DNA of 12,863 nt from CAXGUU01 sp964012875 (GCA_964012875.1 CAXGUU010000058.1:1-12863), one strand, 5' to 3'. Positions 1 through 7,920 are shown, counted from the stretch's first letter. Translations and numbers: made by a program. The notes: a model not told the origin generated them from the letters alone.

Positions 1-828
1 GGTGGCGGTACTGGTACCGGGGCCGCGCCGGTGGTTGCGCAAATCGCCCGTGACATGGGCATTCTGACTGTCGCGGTTGTTACACGCCCATTTCCTTTCG
101 AAGGCCGCAAGCGCGCGGATGTTGCGAGTGACGGTATCAAGGAGCTTGCTCAGTACGTCGATTCGCTCATTACGATTCCTAATGAGAAGCTACTCAGCGT
201 GCTGGGACGTGACATCAGCTTGCTTGATGCGTTCAAGGCGGCAAACGACGTACTGCTCGGTGCTGTGCAGGGCATTGCCGAGCTCATAACCTGCCCGGGA
301 CTGATCAATGTTGATTTCGCTGACGTGCGAACCGTGATGGCAGAAATGGGAATGGCTATGATGGGTTCCGGTAGTGGTCGCGGCCAGGATCGCGCCAGGG
401 TTGCGGCAGAGACCGCGATTTCCAGCCCGCTGCTCGAAGACATCAACCTGTCAGGGGCGAAAGGCATACTCGTGAACGTGACGTCGGGAATGGACCTCAC
501 GATGGGTGAATTCGAGGAAGTCGGTAATACCGTAAAAGAATTTACTTCGGATAACGCAACTGTTGTTGTTGGGACTGTCATCGACCAGTCGATGGATGAC
601 GAAGTACGGGTGACGGTCGTCGCCACAGGAATTGGTTCGCCGGACCGACCTAAAGACGAACCCGTTTCATTGGTCGAGCGCAGCAGTGATGATGACGTTG
701 ACTATAAGCGCCTTGAACGCCCGACGGTTATCCGTAACCGCAGCGATGGTGTCACTGACAATAACGCCGAGGAGGGCAATGCCGACTATCTCGACATCCC
801 GGCATTCCTGCGTCGGCAGGCTGACTAG
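1..828 (+). CDS. ftsZ: Cell division protein FtsZ, 3' part (5' end outside window)
   Basis: This is the tubulin-like GTPase that polymerises into the Z ring at mid-cell and recruits the division machinery. The window opens in frame inside the tubulin signature GGGTGTG (fragment residues 1-7), so about the first 100 residues are missing. The T7 synergy loop NVDFADVR follows at fragment residues 103-110, carrying the acidic residues that complete the GTPase site of the next subunit. After the globular domain comes an acidic, low-complexity linker of about 45 residues. The protein ends in the conserved tail YLDIPAFLRRQ, the docking peptide for FtsA, ZipA and ZapD-type partners. A ZapD is encoded in this same window. 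The gene is intact to its TAG stop. lpxC follows 105 bp later on the same strand, the usual dcw order. The family assignment is certain. Confidence 0.98.
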   Translation, partial: GGGTGTGAAPVVAQIARDMGILTVAVVTRPFPFEGRKRADVASDGIKELAQYVDSLITIPNEKLLSVLGRDISLLDAFKAANDVLLGAVQGIAELITCPGLINVDFADVRTVMAEMGMAMMGSGSGRGQDRARVAAETAISSPLLEDINLSGAKGILVNVTSGMDLTMGEFEEVGNTVKEFTSDNATVVVGTVIDQSMDDEVRVTVVATGIGSPDRPKDEPVSLVERSSDDDVDYKRLERPTVIRNRSDGVTDNNAEEGNADYLDIPAFLRRQAD

Positions 829-885
829 CAATGACCAAGTCCTTGAGTCGGAATTGAGGGGGGTTTTCGGAGGTCTAGCGTCGTA

Positions 886-894
886 TGCTAATAT
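886..894 (+). promoter_or_regulatory. Candidate extended -10 promoter for lpxC
   Basis: The ftsZ-lpxC gap holds TGC-TAATAT, a TGn extension plus a -10 hexamer five of six bases like TATAAT, about 40 bp before the lpxC start. There is no convincing -35 at 16-18 bp, which is tolerable for an extended -10. A separate lpxC promoter behind ftsZ is common in gammaproteobacteria. The call rests on sequence match alone. Confidence 0.4.
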
Positions 895-933
895 CCGCGC
901 CAAGGGCGCACCTTGGCTGGGGGAAGCGAAGGG

Positions 934-1845
934 ATGATAAAACAAAGAACGCTGAAGAACGTCATCCGGGCGACTGGCGTGGGTCTTCATACCGGGCGCA
1001 AAGTTTTTCTGACGCTACGTCCCGCACCCCCTGACACGGGCATCGTCTTTCGACGGGAGGATCTCGATCCCTCAGTCGAAATTCGGGCTTTGGCCGAAAA
1101 TGTGGGCGACACCAGTCTGTCGACCAGCTTGACCAAGAATGACGTACGCATTTCGACCGTCGAACATCTGCTGTCGGCGTTCGCAGGTCTCGGCATCGAT
1201 AACGCCTATGTCGACCTGAGCTCCTCCGAAGTCCCGATTATGGACGGCAGCGCGGGTCCCTTCGTCTTCCTGATTCAGTCTGCAGGTTTTGAAGAGCAGA
1301 ACATTGCAAAGAAATTCATTCGTATCAAAAAGACAATATCGGTTGAGGATGGCGACAAGTGGGCGCGCTTCGAGCCCTTCGAAGGCTTCAAGGTCTCGTT
1401 CGCAATCGAGTTTGATCATCCGTTTTTTCATCAACTCAGCAAGCACGCGGAAATTGATTTCTCAACGACTTCGTTTGTTAAAGAGGTCAGTCGCGCGCGC
1501 ACCTTTGGCTTTATGAAGGATGTCGAAATCCTCCGCGAGCGCAATCTTGCGCTCGGCGGCAGCCTCGACAATGCGGTGGTCGTGGATGACTATCGGGTGT
1601 TAAATGAGGATGGTCTGCGGTACGAGGACGAATTCGTCAAACACAAGATCCTCGATGCGATTGGTGATGTGTACCTGCTTGGCCATAGCCTGATCGGGGC
1701 ATTTCACGGTTATAAGTCAGGTCACCAGCTGAACAATCAGCTGTTACGAAAAATCCTCGCTGCTGAGGACGCTTGGGAACTTGTATCTTTCAAGGACCAG
1801 GACGTCGCGCCGATCGTCTTCATGCAACCCCTGCCAGCGACCTGA
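934..1845 (+). CDS. lpxC: UDP-3-O-acyl-N-acetylglucosamine deacetylase LpxC
   Basis: LpxC is the cytoplasmic zinc hydrolase that removes the acetyl group from UDP-3-O-acyl-GlcNAc, the committed step of lipid A synthesis. The 303-residue product is close to the 305 of E. coli. The start MIKQRTLK matches the family N-terminus; in-frame TTG at 913 would only add an unconserved MAGGSEG. The active site is complete: E77 and H78 in STVEHLLS, zinc ligands H237 and D241 in VKHKILDAIGD, and H264 in KSGHQLNN, each one position below the E. coli numbering. A purine-rich stretch (GGAAGCGAAGGG) precedes the ATG as a loose ribosome site. The gene follows ftsZ and converges on dciA with 18 bp between stop codons. 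FtsH-dependent turnover is known for E. coli LpxC, but the C-terminal tail here is different and short (FMQPLPAT), so similar control is only a guess. Confidence 0.98.
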   Translation: MIKQRTLKNVIRATGVGLHTGRKVFLTLRPAPPDTGIVFRREDLDPSVEIRALAENVGDTSLSTSLTKNDVRISTVEHLLSAFAGLGIDNAYVDLSSSEVPIMDGSAGPFVFLIQSAGFEEQNIAKKFIRIKKTISVEDGDKWARFEPFEGFKVSFAIEFDHPFFHQLSKHAEIDFSTTSFVKEVSRARTFGFMKDVEILRERNLALGGSLDNAVVVDDYRVLNEDGLRYEDEFVKHKILDAIGDVYLLGHSLIGAFHGYKSGHQLNNQLLRKILAAEDAWELVSFKDQDVAPIVFMQPLPAT

Positions 1846-1853
1846 TTGCAGGG
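1829..1853 (+). terminator. Possible terminator hairpin at the lpxC/dciA convergent junction
   Basis: CCCTGC (1829-1834) pairs with GCAGGG (1848-1853). An inner CAG/CTG pair could extend the stem across a CGAC loop, with ATT bulged. It spans the lpxC stop codon. A T-rich but interrupted stretch follows from about 1862 (TTCAATTCTTTTCC), rather than an immediate U-tract, so termination strength is doubtful. Read on the - strand after dciA there is no T-tract at all. Confidence 0.3.
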
Positions 1854-1863
1854 CGCGATAAGT

Positions 1864-2313
1864 TCAATTCTTTTCCGTTTTCCCGTGCGCCGCGATTCGC
1901 CTGAGCGCGCAGCTTAGTGCTTCGTCGTGGATGTCGTTCGCGGTCGCGATAATGCTGTCGGCGGCACCGTTACTCAGAACCCATGTGTGCCTGGGTAGTT
2001 CGCACGCGAGTTCAACCTGGCGTTTGCGTATACGTATGCTCCTGACACCGGAAAACGCCTGTATTCCCTCAATCTTTTCCAGTAATTCAGGAGTGCGATA
2101 GCGCAGATCGGTGGCGATTGCGGAATTCTCTGCCTGCAGGATCAGGCAGCCATCCCGAATCGCCGCGACACGGGCAAACGCCCTCAAATTTGGCGGCAGA
2201 CACGACTGAAAGAGCCTATCCAGATGCTCCAATTGCCGGGCGACATCGGTTAATTGCTTTAAACGGTCGATTTTGGAGACAATGAGGCCGATTTTCTGGA
2301 GGGAACTGGTCAC
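1864..2313 (-). CDS. dciA: DciA-type replicative helicase loader (DUF721)
   Basis: DciA proteins (DUF721) help load DnaB helicase at the origin in bacteria lacking the phage-derived DnaC/DnaI loaders. This 149-residue protein has the family layout: a helical start with LKQLTDVARQLEHLDRLFQSCLP, then an alpha/beta KH-like domain with the pattern DGCLILQAENSAIATDLRYR and a final basic strand (VRSIRIRKRQVEL). The C-terminal 45 residues look flexible. The start is GTG at 2313; no ATG lies in frame near the N-terminus, and only a weak purine patch (GGATAG) precedes it. The position between lpxC and an M23 peptidase gene is the location I recall for Pseudomonas dciA, which supports the call. It faces lpxC tail to tail and is divergent from the peptidase gene by 48 bp. 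Sequence conservation in DUF721 is low, so the name rests on pattern plus context. Confidence 0.85.
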   Translation of the reverse strand: MTSSLQKIGLIVSKIDRLKQLTDVARQLEHLDRLFQSCLPPNLRAFARVAAIRDGCLILQAENSAIATDLRYRTPELLEKIEGIQAFSGVRSIRIRKRQVELACELPRHTWVLSNGAADSIIATANDIHDEALSCALRRIAAHGKTEKN

Positions 2314-2355
2314 AGTTGTTTGAACTATCCCGGTGGGGGTATCGGGTGGTTGTCC

Positions 2356-2383
2356 ATTGTTATGGAAATTCTACTCGTATCAA
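2356..2383 (-). promoter_or_regulatory. Candidate sigma-70 promoter for dciA
   Basis: On the - strand, TTGATA (2383-2378, five of six to TTGACA) is followed after 16 bp by AACAAT (2361-2356, four of six to TATAAT). Transcription would begin about 36 nt before the dciA GTG. The element lies over the first codons of the divergent M23 gene, so the two genes would share or compete for this DNA. The evidence is hexamer matching only. Confidence 0.33.
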
Positions 2384-3297
2384 AATCCAAAGGTACGGCC
2401 GGACGCGTTCGGGTCAACGCCTTCGGGCTGATCACGATTGCGCTTTTGCTGTTATCGACTGCCGCAAGTATCGGTTATTGGGGGTACATGCGCGGCGAGG
2501 ACGACACTGCCTCTCGCATTTTAAACAACCCTCATGAAAAAACAGAGTTATGGCAGAAGGAAATCGTTCAACAACGGCAATTCATGCATCGACTCCGCCG
2601 CGACCTTGAGATCGACCTGAATGCGATCTCTCAGAGTATCGGTTACCTGCAGGGTGATCTTAGCCGCCTGGACGCAGTTGCCGAGCGGGTTGCTGAGGTC
2701 AACGGATTCGATCCGAGCGAGTTTTCATTCGCAGCGCCCGCACCAATTGGGGGCCCCCATATTGCGCTGACCCAGCCTCCGAAGTGGGATGGCCTGTTAG
2801 AGAATCTTGATGCGATGGCAGCGGAAATCGATCGGCGTGAGTCGAAGCTCACAGTGATCGAGACGTTTCTGAACGACAAGGCACGTGAAAAGAAAATCAA
2901 GCCGGACGGTCGACCTGTGCAGGAAGGCTGGATTTCATCCGGGTACGGGTACCGCACCGACCCGGTTACCGGGCGTCGGGAGTTTCACGGTGGCGTGGAT
3001 TTCGCAGGCAAGCCAGGAATCGAAGTCAAAGCAGTCGCCGAGGGTGTCGTCACGTGGTCCGGGCGACGCTGGGGCTACGGAAACCTGGTTGAACTCAAGC
3101 ACGGACACGGCTACCTGACTCGGTATGCACACAATCGCACAAACCTGGTGAAGCTTGGCGAAAAAGTCAAAAAAGGTCAGGCGATCGCACTGCTCGGATC
3201 GTCGGGCCGGTCTACCGGACCACACGTCCACTTTGAGGTCGTTCGTAACGACCGCACAGTTAACCCCTGGAAATTCGTTCGCGAACAATCCAAGTAG
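2362..3297 (+). CDS. Membrane-anchored LytM/M23-family metallopeptidase
   Basis: M23 peptidases are zinc endopeptidases that cut peptide cross-links in peptidoglycan. The 311-residue product has a short cytoplasmic lead (MEILLVSKSKG), one membrane segment at about 21-40, a periplasmic helical region rich in charged residues at about 60-175 that may form a coiled coil, and a C-terminal LytM domain at about 188-305. The zinc and catalytic residues are all present: H209 and D213 in FHGGVDF, and H288 and H290 in GPHVHFEV, so it should be active rather than a degenerate EnvC/NlpD-type activator. I chose ATG at 2362 because the in-frame TTG at 2320 adds an unlike-family 14 residues. It lies where P. 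aeruginosa, as I recall, also carries an M23 gene, between dciA and secA. Its exact substrate and partner are unknown. Confidence 0.9.
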   Translation: MEILLVSKSKGTAGRVRVNAFGLITIALLLLSTAASIGYWGYMRGEDDTASRILNNPHEKTELWQKEIVQQRQFMHRLRRDLEIDLNAISQSIGYLQGDLSRLDAVAERVAEVNGFDPSEFSFAAPAPIGGPHIALTQPPKWDGLLENLDAMAAEIDRRESKLTVIETFLNDKAREKKIKPDGRPVQEGWISSGYGYRTDPVTGRREFHGGVDFAGKPGIEVKAVAEGVVTWSGRRWGYGNLVELKHGHGYLTRYAHNRTNLVKLGEKVKKGQAIALLGSSGRSTGPHVHFEVVRNDRTVNPWKFVREQSK

Positions 3298-3496
3298 GCG
3301 GCCGGTCTTTCCGAAGCGGCCATCCCGCCACATCCCGGCGGCATTCACAGACCGGGCGAACGAAGCCTTTTGGCACGCCAGGCAGCTGCCTCGGTGTGCT
3401 AAGCACGGCGCCGGGTTCTGGCGGCCTTTTGATACAATTCGGTCTTATCCTGCGAACTATGCACTGCGGCACCCGGCCGCCTGAGTGACCCATTTT
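3298..3496. other. 199-bp non-coding gap before secA
   Basis: No convincing gene lies here. There is a GC-rich imperfect hairpin just after the peptidase stop (GGCCG 3300-3304 with CGGCC 3317-3321, and an inner CTT/AAG around TCCG), but no T-tract follows, so it is not a classic terminator. The distal part holds the likely secA promoter. There is no recognisable secM: the only frame ending near secA lacks a signal peptide and the arrest motif. Confidence 0.6.
3430..3438 (+). promoter_or_regulatory. Candidate extended -10 promoter for secA
   Basis: TGA-TACAAT is a TGn extension with a -10 hexamer five of six to TATAAT, in an AT-rich patch (TTTTGATACAATTC) of an otherwise GC-rich gap. It would give a leader of about 50 nt before the secA ATG. 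No good -35 is seen at 15-18 bp. It has the same architecture as the lpxC candidate. Confidence 0.42.
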
Positions 3497-6226
3497 ATGA
3501 GTGCCTCCCTTAAGAGTCTTCCTACTCGCCTTGTGCAATCGGTTTTCGGAAGTCGAAATGACCGGATCTTGCGACGGATCAAGAAGACCGTAACAGCCGT
3601 TAATTCGCTGGAAGAACAGATGGCGGCCTTGAGTGATGACCAGTTACGAGCAAAGACGACGGAATTTCGCAATCGATGCAAACACGGGGAGACGCTGGAT
3701 GCACTGCTTCCCGAGGCGTTTGCAGTGGTGCGGGAAACGGGGAAACGCGTGTTGGAGATGCGCCATTTCGACGAGCAGTTGATCGGCGGTATCGTTCTTC
3801 ATGAGGGCAAAATTGCTGAAATGCGGACCGGCGAAGGTAAGACGTTGGTCGCGACCCTGCCGGCCTATTTGAACGCATTGTCTGGTGCTTCGGTACACGT
3901 CATTACCGTTAACGACTACCTCGCGCGCCGTGACGCTGAATGGATGGGACGAATCTACAACGCGCTGGATATGTCCGTGGGCGTCGTTTTGGGCGGCATG
4001 ACCGCCGAAGATCGGCAGCGGTCGTACAGCTGTGCTATCACCTATGGCACCAATAACGAGTTCGGCTTTGATTACCTGCGGGACAACATGGCTTTCCACC
4101 CCGATCAGCGCGTACAGCGGGACCAGACTTTTGCCATAGTCGATGAAGTCGACTCGATTTTAATTGACGAAGCGCGGACCCCGTTGATTATCTCGGGACC
4201 GACTGAAGACAGAAGCGATCTCTACGTCCGCATCAATGCACTGGTGCCGAAGCTTACCCGGCAGGAAGAGGAAGAAGGTCCCGGCGACTATTCGGTGGAC
4301 GAGAAGTCCAAACAAGTCTATCTGACCGAGGACGGCCACGAGCGCGTCGAAGCGCTGCTCGCCGATGCTGGCATGCTCGCCGACAACGATAGTTTGTACA
4401 GCGCCAGCAATATCTCGCTGATGCACCACGTGTATGCCGCGATCAGAGCGCACGCCTTGTTCCAGATAGATGTCGACTATGTGGTTAACGATGGCGAGAT
4501 CGTCATTGTTGACGAGTTTACCGGCCGAACGATGCCCGGCCGCCGCTGGTCCGAGGGCCTGCACCAGGCAGTTGAGGCGAAGGAAGGCGTCTCGATTCAG
4601 CAGGAAAACCAGACCCTAGCGTCGATCACCTATCAGAATTATTTTCGTCTCTACGACAAATTGTCCGGCATGACAGGCACGGCCGACACCGAGGCTTATG
4701 AGTTCCAAGAAATCTATGGCCTGGAAGTCGTTGTCGTGCCTACTCATAAGCCCATGATCCGCGACGATCGGGGCGACCTTGTTTACCTGAGCGCCAAGGA
4801 AAAGTTCGATGCCATCATTGAAGACATCAATGATTGTGTTGAGCGCAAGCAGCCTGTCCTGGTCGGAACAACTTCAATCGAAACGTCCGAATACCTGTCA
4901 GCGTTGCTCAACAAGAAGCGCATTCAGCACGAAGTTCTGAACGCTAAGTTTCACGAAAAAGAAGCGCATATTGTCGCCAATGCCGGCCGTCCAGGCGCCG
5001 TGACTGTTGCGACGAACATGGCTGGTCGTGGCACCGACATCGTGCTGGGGGGCAATCTTGAAGCCGAGCTGGGTGCGTTGAACGATCCAACCGATGAAAA
5101 AATCGAAGAGATGCGTTCCGCGTGGCTGCTGCGACACGACAAAGTTTTGAATGCCGGCGGTCTTCATATCGTCGGCACGGAGCGTCACGAATCCCGCCGA
5201 ATTGACAATCAATTGCGCGGCAGGTCGGGCCGCCAGGGTGATGCTGGTTCCAGTCGCTTTTATCTATCACTTGAAGACAATCTGATGCGGATATTTGCAT
5301 CGGAAAAGGTCAGCACCCTCATGCAGCGACTGGGCATGGAAGAGGGCGAAGCTATCGAGCATCCGTGGGTGACGCGGGCTATCGAGAATGCGCAACGCAA
5401 GGTAGAAGGGCGCAACTTCGACATTCGTAAGCAACTGTTGGAGTTTGATGACGTTGCCAATGATCAACGTAAACATGTCTATGAGCAGCGCCGCGATCTG
5501 ATGGAAGCCGACGACATTTCTGAGAATATCGAAGGCATTCGCCATGATGTGATTAACGATCTGGTCGACACCTACGTGGCGCCGAACAGTTTCGAGGACC
5601 AGTGGGACGTTACCGGTTTAACTGCTGCCGTGGAGCAGGAGTTTGCGACCGGCTGCGAAGTACAGTTGTGGCTGGACGAGGAAGACGAACTCGACGAACA
5701 AATGATTCGCAGCAGAATCGTTGAGGCGGTTGCGAAGACTTACAAGGGAAAGGAAGAAATTGCCGGTTCCGAGGTGCTGCGTAATTTTGAAAAAGCCATC
5801 ATGCTGCAGGTACTTGATACACACTGGAAAGAACACTTGGCAGCCATGGATCATCTGCGGCAGGGCATACATCTGCGGGGGTTTGCCCAGAAAAATCCGA
5901 AGCAGGAATACAAGCGTGAAGCATTTGAAATGTTCGCCCGGATGTTGGGTGAAATCACGCGGGACGTGATTGGCATCCTGTCGAAAGTCGAGGTTAAGGC
6001 AAACGATGACGTCGAAGCGGTAGAAGAGCAGAACCGGCGTCAGTCGGAGCAGAAATACGAATACCAGTCTGCGTCAACTGAGCCGGCGAACGCCCTCGCG
6101 ACGGATGCGAGTGAGGCTTCTGATCAGACGCCGTATGTGCGTGACGGACGGAAGATAGGCAGGAACGAACCTTGCCCCTGTGGCTCAGGCAAAAAATACA
6201 AGCAGTGCCATGGCAAGCTCAGCTAA
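3497..6226 (+). CDS. secA: Preprotein translocase ATPase SecA
   Basis: SecA is the motor that pushes unfolded preproteins through SecYEG. The 909-residue product matches the family length (E. coli 901). The N-terminal FGSRNDR is followed by Walker A MRTGEGKT (109-116) and the DEAD-like box DEVD (216-219) of NBD1. The preprotein cross-linking region and NBD2 come next (TNMAGRGTDIVLGG, then RGRSGRQGD), then the helical scaffold and wing domains, an acidic variable linker, and the C-terminal zinc-binding motif with C893, C895, C904 and H905, which binds SecB and phospholipid. ATG at 3497 gives seven residues more than E. coli before FGSRNDR; GTG at 3485 (four more residues) and GTG at 3533 are alternatives with no better ribosome site. 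Only a weak GAGTGA precedes the ATG. No SecM-type leader is present upstream, so secretion-responsive control, if any, works differently from E. coli. Confidence 0.99.
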   Translation: MSASLKSLPTRLVQSVFGSRNDRILRRIKKTVTAVNSLEEQMAALSDDQLRAKTTEFRNRCKHGETLDALLPEAFAVVRETGKRVLEMRHFDEQLIGGIVLHEGKIAEMRTGEGKTLVATLPAYLNALSGASVHVITVNDYLARRDAEWMGRIYNALDMSVGVVLGGMTAEDRQRSYSCAITYGTNNEFGFDYLRDNMAFHPDQRVQRDQTFAIVDEVDSILIDEARTPLIISGPTEDRSDLYVRINALVPKLTRQEEEEGPGDYSVDEKSKQVYLTEDGHERVEALLADAGMLADNDSLYSASNISLMHHVYAAIRAHALFQIDVDYVVNDGEIVIVDEFTGRTMPGRRWSEGLHQAVEAKEGVSIQQENQTLASITYQNYFRLYDKLSGMTGTADTEAYEFQEIYGLEVVVVPTHKPMIRDDRGDLVYLSAKEKFDAIIEDINDCVERKQPVLVGTTSIETSEYLSALLNKKRIQHEVLNAKFHEKEAHIVANAGRPGAVTVATNMAGRGTDIVLGGNLEAELGALNDPTDEKIEEMRSAWLLRHDKVLNAGGLHIVGTERHESRRIDNQLRGRSGRQGDAGSSRFYLSLEDNLMRIFASEKVSTLMQRLGMEEGEAIEHPWVTRAIENAQRKVEGRNFDIRKQLLEFDDVANDQRKHVYEQRRDLMEADDISENIEGIRHDVINDLVDTYVAPNSFEDQWDVTGLTAAVEQEFATGCEVQLWLDEEDELDEQMIRSRIVEAVAKTYKGKEEIAGSEVLRNFEKAIMLQVLDTHWKEHLAAMDHLRQGIHLRGFAQKNPKQEYKREAFEMFARMLGEITRDVIGILSKVEVKANDDVEAVEEQNRRQSEQKYEYQSASTEPANALATDASEASDQTPYVRDGRKIGRNEPCPCGSGKKYKQCHGKLS

Positions 6227-7433
6227 ACCGACTGCCGGCGCGAGCGCTACACGAATCGAAGGGTTGCGTTTGGCTGCAGTGGCCTGCGGATCGAGGTATC
6301 AGGATCGCGATGATCTGGTTCTGATTGAGATTGGCGGAGACTGCACCACACACAGCGTCTACACCACTAATCGATTTTGCGCCGCACCGATTACTGTGTG
6401 CAAGCGGCATCAGAAGCAGGCGCAACCACGCTATCTGATCATCAATGCCGGCAACGCGAATGCCGGTACCGGTACTGCAGGAGAACAGCAGGCGCTAGCC
6501 GTTTGTCGCGGCGTAGCGGAGCTCGGTGGTTGTCCCGAAGAAGCCGTCCTACCGTTTTCGACTGGTGTGATTGGCGAACAACTTGACGCCAGTGCTCTAA
6601 TCGATGCACTACCATCGTTATTCGATAACTTGTCGCCGACAAGCTGGGAGTTGGCGGCCGCCGGTATCCTGACCACTGACACACGGCCCAAGCTTCGCTC
6701 AACGTCTGTCGATCTCGATGGACGCCCCATCCACGTCACGGGCATTGCTAAGGGCAGCGGGATGATCAAACCGAATATGGCTACGATGCTCGCCTATGTC
6801 GCCACCGATGCGCGGGTTGACCCGGCAGCTATGGCCGATATGGTGCGCCGGGCCACAGACCATTCCTTCAATTGCATTACCGTCGATGGCGATACCTCAA
6901 CCAATGATGCGCTCGTGGTCATTGCCACCGGTGCTGCGGGTAATGCGGTACCCGAAATCGGTAGCGCTGCCTTTGAAACCATCTACGCAGCAATCGAAGC
7001 CGTTTGCATCGAACTTGCAAAGGATATCGTTCGTGATGGTGAAGGGGCCACCAAGTTCGTTTCGGTAAGTGTGCGCGGTGGCAAGGATGAGGAGGCGTGC
7101 CGCAAAGTTGCGTATACGGTTGCTGAATCGCCGTTGGTTAAAACGGCGATGTTCGCCAGCGATCCGAACTGGGGTCGAATACTGGCCGCGATCGGCCGTT
7201 CGCCTGATGTAGAGTTCGATCTCGTTGATATTGACATCGATATTGGCGGTCATCAGTTGATTAAGCGCGGGCAGCCAGCTCCGGGGTATGACGAAACGGT
7301 CGTCGCCTCACTGATGCAGAACAAAGAGATCGACATCGCTATCGCGATCGGCAATACACCGCGTCAGGCGACCGTGTGGACATGTGACTTCAGTTACGAC
7401 TATGTCCGCATCAATGCTGAGTACCGCAGCTAG
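6210..7433 (+). CDS. argJ: Bifunctional ornithine acetyltransferase / N-acetylglutamate synthase ArgJ
   Basis: ArgJ moves the acetyl group from N-acetylornithine to glutamate in the cyclic arginine pathway; bifunctional forms also make N-acetylglutamate from acetyl-CoA. The 407-residue precursor has the family length. It carries the self-cleavage site at A191-T192 within KPNMATMLAYVATDA, where T192 becomes the nucleophile and N-terminus of the beta chain. Other hallmarks are NAGNANAGTG (79-88), the STGVIGE segment (117-123) of the oxyanion region, and the tail SYDYVRINAEYRS. ATG at 6210 overlaps the last 17 bp of secA; its bases fall on the codon for the last SecA zinc ligand, H905. A GTG at 6180 would lie deeper in the secA zinc motif and adds unconserved residues. 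The overlap implies translation coupled to secA. Whether it is mono- or bifunctional cannot be read from sequence with certainty. Confidence 0.97.
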   Translation: MASSAKPTAGASATRIEGLRLAAVACGSRYQDRDDLVLIEIGGDCTTHSVYTTNRFCAAPITVCKRHQKQAQPRYLIINAGNANAGTGTAGEQQALAVCRGVAELGGCPEEAVLPFSTGVIGEQLDASALIDALPSLFDNLSPTSWELAAAGILTTDTRPKLRSTSVDLDGRPIHVTGIAKGSGMIKPNMATMLAYVATDARVDPAAMADMVRRATDHSFNCITVDGDTSTNDALVVIATGAAGNAVPEIGSAAFETIYAAIEAVCIELAKDIVRDGEGATKFVSVSVRGGKDEEACRKVAYTVAESPLVKTAMFASDPNWGRILAAIGRSPDVEFDLVDIDIDIGGHQLIKRGQPAPGYDETVVASLMQNKEIDIAIAIGNTPRQATVWTCDFSYDYVRINAEYRS

Positions 7434-7504
7434 CTTGCCGCCGCGCTCGCCGTGGCTCGCAGCATGGTTCTGTTCGGGGGCGTAGGCGCGATCTGGGTGG
7501 ACCG

Positions 7505-7909
7505 ATGATTGATGTTGCTGTTGGCGTTATATCCAGGTCAGACAGACGAATTCTGATCGCAAAAAGACCGCACCGATTGCATATGGGGGGGTTATGGGAA
7601 TTTCCCGGCGGCAAAGTGGAGGCGGGTGAAAAGTCGAGAGACGCACTGGTCCGTGAACTGCGTGAAGAAATTGCGATAGAGATTTGCGCCGCGGTTCCGT
7701 TGCTTCGGGTCAGGTACGACTATCTGACCCAATCAGTTCGCTTGCTGGTATTCCGAGTTACCGAATGGTGTGGTGAACCGAGAGCGTGTGAGCGGCAGGA
7801 AATCAAGTGGGTCACGGTGGAAGATCTGAATGGATTCGAATTTCCCCGCGCGAACGATTCGATTCGGACCCTGCTTTTGAATTTTGATAGTCACAAGCGG
7901 TCGCAATAA
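7505..7909 (+). CDS. mutT: 8-oxo-dGTP pyrophosphatase MutT (Nudix hydrolase)
   Basis: MutT hydrolyses 8-oxo-dGTP to the monophosphate and so prevents A-to-C transversions. The 134-residue protein is close to the 129 of E. coli MutT. The Nudix box occupies 36-58: GKVEAGE, seven residues, then RELREEIAI. The metal-binding glutamates E51, E54 and E55 are present. A substrate-binding Asn equivalent to E. coli N119 lies in FPRAND (N117). The nearly invariant glycine near the end of the box (EExGU) is alanine here (A57), a conservative but uncommon change. GGTGG at 7496-7500 may serve as ribosome site. A short frame running on from the argJ stop ends in an ATGA overlap with the mutT start. The gene is the last one on the + strand and converges on zapD. 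The order secA-(argJ)-mutT supports true MutT over a generic Nudix enzyme. Confidence 0.92.
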   Translation: MIDVAVGVISRSDRRILIAKRPHRLHMGGLWEFPGGKVEAGEKSRDALVRELREEIAIEICAAVPLLRVRYDYLTQSVRLLVFRVTEWCGEPRACERQEIKWVTVEDLNGFEFPRANDSIRTLLLNFDSHKRSQ

Positions 7910-7920
7910 TAATCAGCTCA

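Noticed and set aside
150..626. A 158-codon - frame opposite ftsZ
   Set aside because: It is Ser/Thr-rich low-complexity translation typical of the reverse of a conserved gene. FtsZ explains the region.
913..933. TTG at 913 as an earlier lpxC start
   Set aside because: The added residues MAGGSEG are not part of the LpxC family, while ATG 934 gives the canonical MIKQRTLK start.
2320..2361. TTG at 2320 as the start of the M23 peptidase
   Set aside because: It would sit 6 bp from the divergent dciA start and adds a residue string unlike the short basic lead before the membrane helix.
3300..3321. Hairpin after the M23 gene as a rho-independent terminator
   Set aside because: The stem is imperfect with a 2-nt bulge, and the following bases are GC-rich with no T-tract.
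3155..3484. A 109-codon + frame ending 12 bp before the secA ATG, considered as a SecM-like secretion monitor
   Set aside because: Its first half overlaps the M23 domain in another frame. It has no signal peptide, and its end does not resemble the SecM arrest peptide. Composition looks like out-of-frame DNA.
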